NCBI RefSeq assembly: GCF_905397285.1
Contig: NZ_CAJPUX010000001.1
Location: 930,001-994,000 of the forward strand
Direction of reading: 5' to 3'
From: Cupriavidus plantarum
GTDB taxonomy: Bacteria; Pseudomonadota; Gammaproteobacteria; Burkholderiales; Burkholderiaceae
Length of the DNA stretch: 64,000 nt
Shown here: positions 57,475-64,000 of the stretch, piece after piece
How positions within the stretch are numbered: position 1 is the stretch's first letter
How the letters are laid out: each line of letters opens with the position of its first letter
Notes under the pieces: generated by a model
Databases searched by the model: none
The model's input: only the letters and a program-made list of their open reading frames with translations
Told to the model about the DNA's origin: nothing
Position numbers and translations under genes: made by a program

Positions 57475-57523
57475 CCGGTAGCCGCGCGACGCATGCCGGA
57501 GCCGTGGGCATGCAAGCGGAGAC

Positions 57524-57549
57524 AAAGGAGCGGGCGACCGCTCCTTTTT
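57524..57549 (+). terminator. intrinsic terminator or attenuator between iscA and hscB
   Basis: Perfect 10-bp stem AAAGGAGCGG (57524-57533) with CCGCTCCTTT (57538-57547), loop GCGA, ending in a run of five T. The hscB start region begins at once after it, so it probably lowers hscB-hscA-fdx-iscX expression relative to iscRSUA. Confidence 0.75.
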
Positions 57550-57562
57550 GTTGGGGAAGCAT

Positions 57563-58108
57563 TTGAAAGACACGCAGTTCTCAGACGACTATTTCGCGCT
57601 GTTCGGGCTGCCTGCCCAATACGACGTGGACGAGGCCGCGCTGGACGCGGCCTATCGCACGGTCCAGTCGCAGGCGCACCCGGACCGCTTTGCCAGCGCC
57701 GGCGACGCCGAACGTCGCGTCGCCATGCAGTGGGCTGCGCGCGCGAACGAGGCCTATCGCACGCTGCGGCAGCCGCTCAAGCGCGCGATCTATCTGCTGT
57801 CCCTGCGCGGTGTCGACATCCAGGCCGAGAGCAACACGGCGATGGCGCCCGACTTCCTGATGCAGCAGATGGAGTGGCGCGAGGCGTTGCAGGACGCCAC
57901 GGAAGCGCGCGACGCGGCCCGCCTCGACGCGCTGCTGCGCGAGCTGCGGCAGGAGAAGCGCGACCGCCATGCCGCGCTGGGCGGGCTGCTCGACGGCGGT
58001 GACGATGCGTCGGCCGGTGCGGCCGCGCGCCAACTCATGTTCATCGAGAAGATCGAGCACGATGCAAGCGAAGCGATCGATCGGTTGGACGATCGGCTCG
58101 ACGGGTAG
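57563..58108 (+). CDS. hscB: co-chaperone HscB
   Basis: About 181 residues. J-domain co-chaperone that delivers IscU to HscA. Seen: [24 protein letters not shown], the HPD motif in [13 protein letters not shown], and a C-terminal helical bundle ([13 protein letters not shown]). The start must be a TTG (57548, 57551 or 57563), since no ATG or GTG precedes the family start; 57563 ([11 protein letters not shown]) fits best. It starts just after a terminator and lacks a clear ribosome-binding site. Confidence 0.9.
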   Translation: MKDTQFSDDYFALFGLPAQYDVDEAALDAAYRTVQSQAHPDRFASAGDAERRVAMQWAARANEAYRTLRQPLKRAIYLLSLRGVDIQAESNTAMAPDFLMQQMEWREALQDATEARDAARLDALLRELRQEKRDRHAALGGLLDGGDDASAGAAARQLMFIEKIEHDASEAIDRLDDRLDG

Positions 58109-58160
58109 AGCGGCCGCCGCTTCCGGACGGACGCTGCTTCCTACATAACGAAGAATTCCC

Positions 58161-60026
58161 ATGGCACTGCTCCAGATTTCCGAACCCGGCATGTCGCCGG
58201 CCCCGCACCAGCGCCGGCTGGCGGTGGGGATCGACCTCGGCACCACGAACTCGCTGGTCGCCGCCGTCCGCCACAGCATTCCCGAAGTGCTGCCCGACGA
58301 GCGCGGCCGCCCGCTGCTGCCGTCCGTCGTGCGCTACCTGCCGGACCGTACCGCGCATATCGGCTATCGCGCGCAGGAAGAGGCCGTGCGCGATCCGAAG
58401 AACACGATCGTCTCCGTCAAGCGCTTCATGGGGCGCGGCCTGCGCGACGTGGCCAATATCGAGCACAGCCCGTACGACTTCGTCGATGCGCCCGGCATGG
58501 TGCAGATCAAGACCGCCGCGGGCGTGAAGAGCCCGGTGGAAGTGTCGGCCGAGATCCTGGCCACGCTGCGCCAGCGCGCCGAGGACTCGCTCGGCGACGA
58601 TATCGTCGGCGCCGTGATTACGGTGCCCGCGTACTTTGACGACGCGCAGCGCCAGGCCACGAAGGATGCCGCGCAACTGGCGGGCCTTGACGTGCTGCGC
58701 CTGCTCAACGAGCCGACCGCGGCCGCGATCGCATACGGTCTCGACAATGCCGCGGAAGGCATCTACGCGGTGTACGACCTCGGGGGCGGCACGTTCGACA
58801 TCTCGGTGCTCAAGCTGACCAAGGGCGTGTTCGAAGTGATGTCCACCGGCGGCGATTCCGCGCTCGGCGGCGACGACTTCGACCAGCGCCTGCTGTGCTG
58901 GATCGTCGAACAGGCCGGCCTGCAGCCGCTGTCGGCCGAAGACACGCGTCTGCTGATGGTGCGCGCCCGCGCGGCGAAGGAAGCGCTGTCGGAAGCGGAC
59001 AGCACCGTGATCGACGCCGTGCTCGCCAGCGGCGAGATCGTGCATCTGACGCTCGACGCCACCACGTTCATCGAGATCACCGCGCACCTCGTGCAGAAGA
59101 CGCTGGCGCCCGTGCGCAAGGCGCTGCGCGACGCGGGCGTGGGTCCGGAAGACGTGAAGGGCGTCGTGCTGGTCGGCGGCGCCACGCGCATGCCGGCGAT
59201 CCGCAAGGCCGTGGGCGATCATTTCGGCCAGACGCCGCTGACGAACCTCGATCCGGACAAGGTGGTGGCGCTTGGCGCGGCCATGCAGGCGAACCTGCTC
59301 GCGGGCAACGCGGCGCCGGGCGAGGACTGGTTGCTGCTCGACGTAATTCCGCTCTCGCTGGGCGTGGAAACGATGGGCGGTCTCGTCGAGAAGATCATCC
59401 CGCGCAACAGCACGATTCCCGTCGCGCGCGCGCAGGAGTTCACGACATTCAAGGACGGGCAGACCGCCATGGCGATCCACGTGCTGCAGGGTGAGCGGGA
59501 ACTGGCCAGCGACTGCCGTTCGCTCGCGCGCTTCGAGTTGCGCGGCATTCCACCGATGGTGGCCGGTGCCGCGCGCATCCGCGTGACGTATCAGGTCGAT
59601 GCCGATGGACTGCTCTCCGTCTCCGCGAAGGAAATGCTTTCAGGCGTGGAAGCGTCCGTTGCGGTGAAGCCCTCCTACGGGCTGGCCGACGACGACATCG
59701 CGCGCATGCTGCAGGAAAGCTTCCGCGAAGCGGAGCAGGACATGAAGAGCCGTGCGCTCGCGGAAGAGCGCGTGGAAGCGGAGCGGCTCGTGGAAGCGAC
59801 CACGCGCGCGCTGGAAAGCGACGGCACGCTGCTCGACGACGCGGAACGCGCGGCCGTCGAGGCGTTGATCGCAAATGTGCGCGAGATCGCGAAGGGCGAC
59901 GACCATCGCGCCATCAAGGCCGCGGTGGATGCGCTGTCGCACGGCACCGACGAGTTTGCCGCCCGGCGCATGGACCGTTCGATCAAGAGCGCGCTCGCGG
60001 GCCGCAAGGTACAGGAAATCGGCTGA
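58161..60026 (+). CDS. hscA: Fe-S assembly chaperone HscA
   Basis: 621 residues. Hsp70 specialised for IscU. Seen: [97 protein letters not shown], and the substrate domain after about residue 390. Follows hscB by 52 bases. Confidence 0.98.
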   Translation: MALLQISEPGMSPAPHQRRLAVGIDLGTTNSLVAAVRHSIPEVLPDERGRPLLPSVVRYLPDRTAHIGYRAQEEAVRDPKNTIVSVKRFMGRGLRDVANIEHSPYDFVDAPGMVQIKTAAGVKSPVEVSAEILATLRQRAEDSLGDDIVGAVITVPAYFDDAQRQATKDAAQLAGLDVLRLLNEPTAAAIAYGLDNAAEGIYAVYDLGGGTFDISVLKLTKGVFEVMSTGGDSALGGDDFDQRLLCWIVEQAGLQPLSAEDTRLLMVRARAAKEALSEADSTVIDAVLASGEIVHLTLDATTFIEITAHLVQKTLAPVRKALRDAGVGPEDVKGVVLVGGATRMPAIRKAVGDHFGQTPLTNLDPDKVVALGAAMQANLLAGNAAPGEDWLLLDVIPLSLGVETMGGLVEKIIPRNSTIPVARAQEFTTFKDGQTAMAIHVLQGERELASDCRSLARFELRGIPPMVAGAARIRVTYQVDADGLLSVSAKEMLSGVEASVAVKPSYGLADDDIARMLQESFREAEQDMKSRALAEERVEAERLVEATTRALESDGTLLDDAERAAVEALIANVREIAKGDDHRAIKAAVDALSHGTDEFAARRMDRSIKSALAGRKVQEIG

Positions 60027-60067
60027 CCTCACGCCGGCTCACGACAGAGATATCCCCCAGGAACACC

Positions 60068-60406
60068 ATGCCACAGATCATTGTTTTGCCCCATGTCGAA
60101 TACTGTCCCGAAGGGACCGTGATCGAAGCGAAGACGGGCGTCAGCGTGTGCGACGCGCTGCTGGCCAACGGCATCGACATCGAGCACGCGTGCGAGAAGT
60201 CGTGCGCCTGCACCACCTGCCACGTCATTGTGCGCGAGGGTTTCGATTCGCTGAACGAGGCCGAGGAAAAGGAAGAAGACCTGCTCGACAAGGCGTGGGG
60301 GCTCGAGCCCAACTCGCGCCTCTCGTGCCAGGCGATCGTCGCGGACGAGGACCTCACCGTCGAGATTCCGAAGTACACGATCAACCATGCCAAGGAAGGC
60401 CACTGA
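60068..60406 (+). CDS. fdx: ISC-system 2Fe-2S ferredoxin
   Basis: 112 residues. Adrenodoxin-type ferredoxin that gives electrons to the scaffold. Ligands Cys42, Cys48, Cys51 and Cys87 match the E. coli Fdx positions (CEKSCACTTCHV and LSCQAIV). An extra Cys46 is also present. Confidence 0.97.
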   Translation: MPQIIVLPHVEYCPEGTVIEAKTGVSVCDALLANGIDIEHACEKSCACTTCHVIVREGFDSLNEAEEKEEDLLDKAWGLEPNSRLSCQAIVADEDLTVEIPKYTINHAKEGH

Positions 60407-60422
60407 GGCCCGGAGCACGCTC

Positions 60423-60617
60423 ATGAAATGGACTGATACCTACGACGTCGCCGCGGCGCTGTACGACAAGTACCCCGACGTCGACCCGGCTACGATCCGC
60501 TTCACGGACCTGCACAAGTGGGTCATGGAACTGGATGGTTTCGACGATCTGCCGGACCGGTCGGGCGAGAAGATCCTCGAGGCGATTCAGCAAGCCTGGA
60601 TCGAGGAAGCCGAGTAA
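60423..60617 (+). CDS. iscX: IscX, regulator of IscS
   Basis: 64 residues from ATG 60423. Small acidic helical protein that binds IscS and iron. Seen: MKWTDTYDVAAALYDKYPDV, TIRFTDLHKWVMELDGFDD, and EAIQQAWIEEAE at the end. Last gene of the isc operon, with a terminator 22 bases later. Confidence 0.97.
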   Translation: MKWTDTYDVAAALYDKYPDVDPATIRFTDLHKWVMELDGFDDLPDRSGEKILEAIQQAWIEEAE

Positions 60618-60638
60618 GCTTCCCGCTCGGGAATGAAG

Positions 60639-60673
60639 AAGGGCGCGTCAGCGATGACGCGCCCTTTGTTTTT
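60639..60673 (+). terminator. intrinsic terminator of the isc operon
   Basis: Perfect 12-bp stem AAGGGCGCGTCA (60639-60650) with TGACGCGCCCTT (60655-60666), loop GCGA, then TGTTTTTT. It sits between iscX and the convergent glycine-zipper gene. Confidence 0.9.
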
Positions 60674-60689
60674 TACGGCGTGGGCCGGA

Positions 60690-61415
60690 TCAGCCGTTGA
60701 CCAGCACGCCACGCTCCATATGCACGCGCTGGCCGATCTGCACGCCAGGGTCGCGCTCGTACGTGAAGGTGCGTTGCGTACCGTCGTCCATCTTCACGCT
60801 GACGCGGTACTGCGTGTCCTTGTTCACGTGCTTCTCGACGACGTTACCCGCGTAGCCACCGGCGGCCGCGCCGGCGACGGTGCCGAGAATCCGGCCATTA
60901 CCGCGGCCGATCTGGTTGCCGAGCAGGCCACCGACGACTGCGCCACCGACCGCGCCGAGACCGCTGGTCGGCTTTTCGGTCTGGATTGGCGTCACGGCCA
61001 CGATGCGGCCGGCCGTATGGCTCGGCTTCACCGCGGGCGCCGGTTGTTGGGCGGCGGGCTGCGCCGGGGGCGGCGGGGCATTGTTCGAGGCCTGCTCATA
61101 GGCGGGCGGGCGCGTGGTCGATCCCGGCGGCGGCGTCTGGGGGACATAGCCGGCCACAGGCGCCGTTGCCGATGGCGTCGCGGTTGGGGCCGCTTCCATG
61201 TTCGCGTTCTGGTTCGCTTTGCTCGTCGGCAGTACGCCGGTCATCGCGGCGACGGCCGTCAGGCTCGCGACCACCACGGCCACGGCGGCCGCCCCCACGA
61301 GGGGATGCAGCCGGCGGCTACGCGGCACCGGCGTGGAAGACGACGGCGTGGTGGCGGACGGCGTGGTGGCGGACGGCGTGGAAGGCACAGGGCTTTGGGG
61401 CACGGGGCTTTGCAT
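60690..61415 (-). CDS. glycine-zipper 2TM envelope protein with N-terminal anchor
   Basis: 241 residues from ATG 61415, with GGAG nine bases upstream. Order: a Ser/Thr/Pro N-terminus with a PSATTPSATTP repeat, one membrane segment (about 39-60), a Pro/Ala/Gln linker, a glycine-zipper block (GAVGGAVVGGLLGNQIGRGNG and GAAAGGYAGNVVEKH), and a small beta domain (YRVSVKMDDGTQRTFTYERD ... VHMERGVLVNG). Related to Rickettsia 17-kDa antigen and SlyB-type proteins, but anchored by a helix rather than a lipid. Probably a cell-envelope stability protein. Confidence 0.85.
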   Translation of the reverse strand: MQSPVPQSPVPSTPSATTPSATTPSSSTPVPRSRRLHPLVGAAAVAVVVASLTAVAAMTGVLPTSKANQNANMEAAPTATPSATAPVAGYVPQTPPPGSTTRPPAYEQASNNAPPPPAQPAAQQPAPAVKPSHTAGRIVAVTPIQTEKPTSGLGAVGGAVVGGLLGNQIGRGNGRILGTVAGAAAGGYAGNVVEKHVNKDTQYRVSVKMDDGTQRTFTYERDPGVQIGQRVHMERGVLVNG

Positions 61416-61587
61416 TTCTTGTTCTCCAGAGCAATCCGGCATGCCGGATGGATGCACCTAGTTTGGCGCAAGGCCGGCCCAAAAGCCGTTGAATTTTGTA
61501 AGGAGTTGTGAGCCGGAAAACGCTTTGGAATCAAGCGCTTGGCTCAGGTGTCGGTGCGAATCTGACAGGGTTTCTGTAACAACGAAA

Positions 61588-61609
61588 CCCCTCTCCGCGC
61601 GGAGAGGGG
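61588..61609. terminator. 22-base perfect stem after lysS
   Basis: CCCCTCTCCGC with GCGGAGAGGGG without spacer, 12 bases beyond the lysS stop. On the minus strand it is followed by TTTCGTTGTT, a weak T run. Probable terminator of the SDR-lysS transcript. Confidence 0.65.
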
Positions 61610-61621
61610 CCCTGACGACGA

Positions 61622-63169
61622 TCAGTCTTCGCGGCGCAGATGCGGGAAGAGGATGACGTCGCGGATGTTCGGACTATCGGTCAGCAGCATGACCAGGCGG
61701 TCGATGCCGATGCCACAGCCGCCCGTCGGGGGCATGCCGTATTCGAGCGCGCGAATGTAGTCGGCGTCGAAGTACATCGCTTCCTCGTCGCCGGCGTCCT
61801 TCTGCTCGACCTGCTTGCGGAAACGTTCCGCCTGATCCTCGGCGTCGTTGAGCTCCGAGAAACCGTTGGCGATCTCACGCCCCGTGATGAACAGTTCGAA
61901 ACGTTCGGTAATGCCCGGCACCGTGTCCGAAGCGCGGGCCAGCGGCGAGACCTCGACCGGGTAGTCGATGATGAACGTCGGCTCCCACAGCTGGCTCTCG
62001 GCCGTTTCCTCGAACAGCACCAGTTGCAGCGAACCGAGGCCGGCATTCAGGAACTGCGGCGCGCTGGTGTTGACGCCGAACTTCTTGAGCTCGGTGCGCA
62101 GGAAGTCCGCGTCGGCCAGTTGCGCGTCCGTGTACTGCGGCGCGTATTTCTGGATCGCCTGCGTGATGGTGAGGCGGTGGAACGGCTTGGCGAGGTCGAG
62201 CTCGCGGCCCTGATAGGTCACCGTGGCGCTGCCGCGCGCATCGATCGCGGCCTGGCGGATCAGGTTCTCGGTGAAGTCCATCAGCCAGCGGTAATCCGTG
62301 TAGGCCGCGTAGAACTCCATCATCGTGAACTCGGGATTGTGGCGCGGGCTCACCCCTTCGTTACGGAAGTTTCGGTTGATCTCGAACACGCGCTCGAAGC
62401 CGCCGACGACCAGGCGCTTGAGATAGAGCTCGGGCGCGATGCGCAGGAACATCTGCATGTCCAGCGCGTTGTGGTGCGTGATGAACGGCTTGGCCGCGGC
62501 GCCGCCCGGAATCGGGTGCAGCATCGGCGTTTCCACTTCCATGAAGCCCGCGTCGGCCATATGGCGGCGCAGCGAGGAAATGGCGCTCGTGCGCGCGCGG
62601 AACGTGTTGCGCGTCTCGGGCGAGACGATCAGGTCCACGTAGCGCTGGCGGTATTTCATTTCCTGGTCGGCCAGACCGTGGAACTTGTCCGGCAGCGGAC
62701 GCAGGGACTTGGACAGCAGGCGCAGCTCGCGCACCTGCACGGACAGCTCGCCCTTGTTCGTGCGGAACAGTTCGCCGCGCGCGCTGATGATGTCACCGAG
62801 GTCCCAGTGCTTGAAGGCCGCGTAGACGTCCTCGCCGACCTTGTCGCGGGTGATGTAGAACTGGATCTGGCCGCTGCCGTCCTGCACGGTGGCGAAGCTG
62901 GCCTTGCCCATCACGCGCTTGAGCATCATGCGGCCGGCGATCGACACCTCGACCGGCGTGGCTTCGAGCGCGGCCTGGTCGGTCTCGCCAAACTGCGCGT
63001 GCAGCGCGGCGGCCTGGTGCGTGGGACGGAAGTCGTTCGGGAAGGCGACGCCCTGCTGGCGCAGTGCCTGCAGTTTCTCGCGCCGCTCCGCGATGATCTT
63101 GTTCTCGTCGACGGCGGGCGTGTCAGAGGTGGCGGGGGCGGCGGAATTGGCGCGCGTGGGTTCGGTCAT
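61622..63169 (-). CDS. lysS: lysyl-tRNA synthetase (class II)
   Basis: 515 residues. Charges tRNA-Lys. Anticodon-binding OB domain in the first 150 residues ([24 protein letters not shown]), then class II motifs: motif 2 [29 protein letters not shown], and motif 3 [14 protein letters not shown] short Ala/Thr-rich N-terminal extension precedes the family start. Six bases downstream of the SDR gene on the same strand. Confidence 0.98.
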   Translation of the reverse strand: MTEPTRANSAAPATSDTPAVDENKIIAERREKLQALRQQGVAFPNDFRPTHQAAALHAQFGETDQAALEATPVEVSIAGRMMLKRVMGKASFATVQDGSGQIQFYITRDKVGEDVYAAFKHWDLGDIISARGELFRTNKGELSVQVRELRLLSKSLRPLPDKFHGLADQEMKYRQRYVDLIVSPETRNTFRARTSAISSLRRHMADAGFMEVETPMLHPIPGGAAAKPFITHHNALDMQMFLRIAPELYLKRLVVGGFERVFEINRNFRNEGVSPRHNPEFTMMEFYAAYTDYRWLMDFTENLIRQAAIDARGSATVTYQGRELDLAKPFHRLTITQAIQKYAPQYTDAQLADADFLRTELKKFGVNTSAPQFLNAGLGSLQLVLFEETAESQLWEPTFIIDYPVEVSPLARASDTVPGITERFELFITGREIANGFSELNDAEDQAERFRKQVEQKDAGDEEAMYFDADYIRALEYGMPPTGGCGIGIDRLVMLLTDSPNIRDVILFPHLRRED

Positions 63170-63175
63170 GATGGT

Positions 63176-63934
63176 TCAGTAATTGCGAATATCGTCGAGT
63201 TCGGTCGTGCCGAAATCGGGGCGAGTCAGATAGGCCGCGATGCGCTGAGCGGTCTCTTCGGGCGACGACAGCTTGTCGTTGGCCTTCAGGTCGCGGAAGC
63301 GCTGGACGTCGGCGAACTCCGCGTCGCGGATGGTCGCCTGCATGTCGGTGTCCACCACGCCGGGCGCGAGCGAGACCGCGCGCACGGCACGCGGCGCGGG
63401 CAGGTCGCGGTACTCGGCATTGACCGAGCGGATAAACATGTCCAGCGCGGCCTTGCCGGCGCAGTAGGCGCTCCAGCCCGGCACCGGATTGCGCGCGGCG
63501 CCCGACGAGATCGCGAGGATCTTGCGGGGGCAGTCGAAGCGCGCGGTGTGTTCCAGAAAGGCGCCGGTCATCGTCATCGGCGCGGCCAGGTTGGTCAGCA
63601 GATGCGGAATCAGCGTGTTTTCGTTCAGCTGGGTAATCGGGCCGATCGGCTCCACGACGCCGGCGTTGAGGATCAGCGTGACGCTGGCCGGCGGCTCATC
63701 CACGGCGTCGAGCACGCTGCCAAGCCAGCCTGCAGCGGGGCCGGGCTGGGCGAGGTCCTGCAGGTGCCATGCCACGGGCACGCCGCTGGCCGTGGCGACC
63801 GCTTCCATCTCTGGGTTGCGGCTGCGGGCCACGCAGACCACGCGGTTGCCCGGCACGAGCAGCGCGCGCGTGATGGCCGCGCCGAGCCCGCGCGAGGCGC
63901 CGGTCACGATGTAAAGGTGTTTGGCTGCGCTCAT
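63176..63934 (-). CDS. SDR family oxidoreductase
   Basis: 252 residues. Classical short-chain dehydrogenase: TGASRGLGAAI for the cofactor, LILNAGVVEP, Ser in LAISSGAARNPVPGW, and the catalytic Tyr/Lys in YCAGK. The Arg of VARSRNP after the second strand suggests NADPH. SDRs of this branch (YueD/sepiapterin-reductase-like) reduce small ketones; substrate unknown. Ends six bases before lysS, likely one transcript. The last 66 bases of the window hold its upstream region only. Confidence 0.9.
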   Translation of the reverse strand: MSAAKHLYIVTGASRGLGAAITRALLVPGNRVVCVARSRNPEMEAVATASGVPVAWHLQDLAQPGPAAGWLGSVLDAVDEPPASVTLILNAGVVEPIGPITQLNENTLIPHLLTNLAAPMTMTGAFLEHTARFDCPRKILAISSGAARNPVPGWSAYCAGKAALDMFIRSVNAEYRDLPAPRAVRAVSLAPGVVDTDMQATIRDAEFADVQRFRDLKANDKLSSPEETAQRIAAYLTRPDFGTTELDDIRNY

Positions 63935-64000
63935 GACAATCCCCGGATTTCTCTTCGATCGGTGTGGTACGTCTGGCTTTTGTGGAGGCCGCCGGGCTTG

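Overview
The window looks like chromosomal DNA of a GC-rich betaproteobacterium of the Burkholderiaceae, most likely Cupriavidus or a close relative. The grounds are the dense GC-rich coding, two Bug-type tricarboxylate-transporter binding proteins, an intracellular PHA depolymerase with the catalytic Cys at residue 183, a complete isc operon, and a hrcA-nadK-recN-hemH-grpE neighbourhood typical of that family. No rRNA, tRNA, insertion sequence, prophage or CRISPR array was seen. The genes read as intact except the one cut by the left edge.

Left part (1-10.7 kb): acyl-CoA catabolism and accessory genes. An ACAD10/11-type acyl-CoA dehydrogenase (cut) is divergent from a LysR regulator. They are followed by a CAP-domain lipoprotein, a gamma-glutamyltransferase, a Bug protein, an ACAD10/11-type phosphotransferase, an enoyl-CoA hydratase, a 3-hydroxyacyl-CoA dehydrogenase and a glutathione transferase. 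10.7-23.6 kb: methionine-type aminotransferase, PIN protein, YaaA, cytosolic carboxypeptidase, a BspC-like lipoprotein, an N-formylglutamate amidohydrolase/Bug operon divergent from a LysR gene, a MoxR-GNAT-VWA operon divergent from two small cytochromes c, and DAHP synthase.

Middle (24-46 kb): a yhdP-nitrilase-tldD operon divergent from glnE. Next comes the most interesting locus: a rhombosortase facing a secreted subtilase that carries a GlyGly-CTERM tail, with a small lipoprotein upstream of the subtilase that resembles the subtilase's own propeptide. Then recN, nadK, hrcA, hemH, hslR, a 51-residue membrane peptide, grpE and a thioredoxin-like gene, but no dnaK or dnaJ where they would be expected. 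Then phospholipase A, a DUF1841 protein and a RutE-like reductase.

Right part (46.6-64 kb): nth-rsxB, a RutR-like TetR regulator, phaZ, an aromatic aminotransferase divergent from uvrB, two small related unknown proteins, and the full iscR-iscS-iscU-iscA-hscB-hscA-fdx-iscX operon. The operon has a readable sigma70/IscR-type promoter and an intrinsic terminator between iscA and hscB. A glycine-zipper protein, lysS and an SDR close the window.

Start codons were chosen by family length, ribosome-binding site and signal peptide, and alternatives are noted. Functions rest on motifs recognised by eye; no database search was run.
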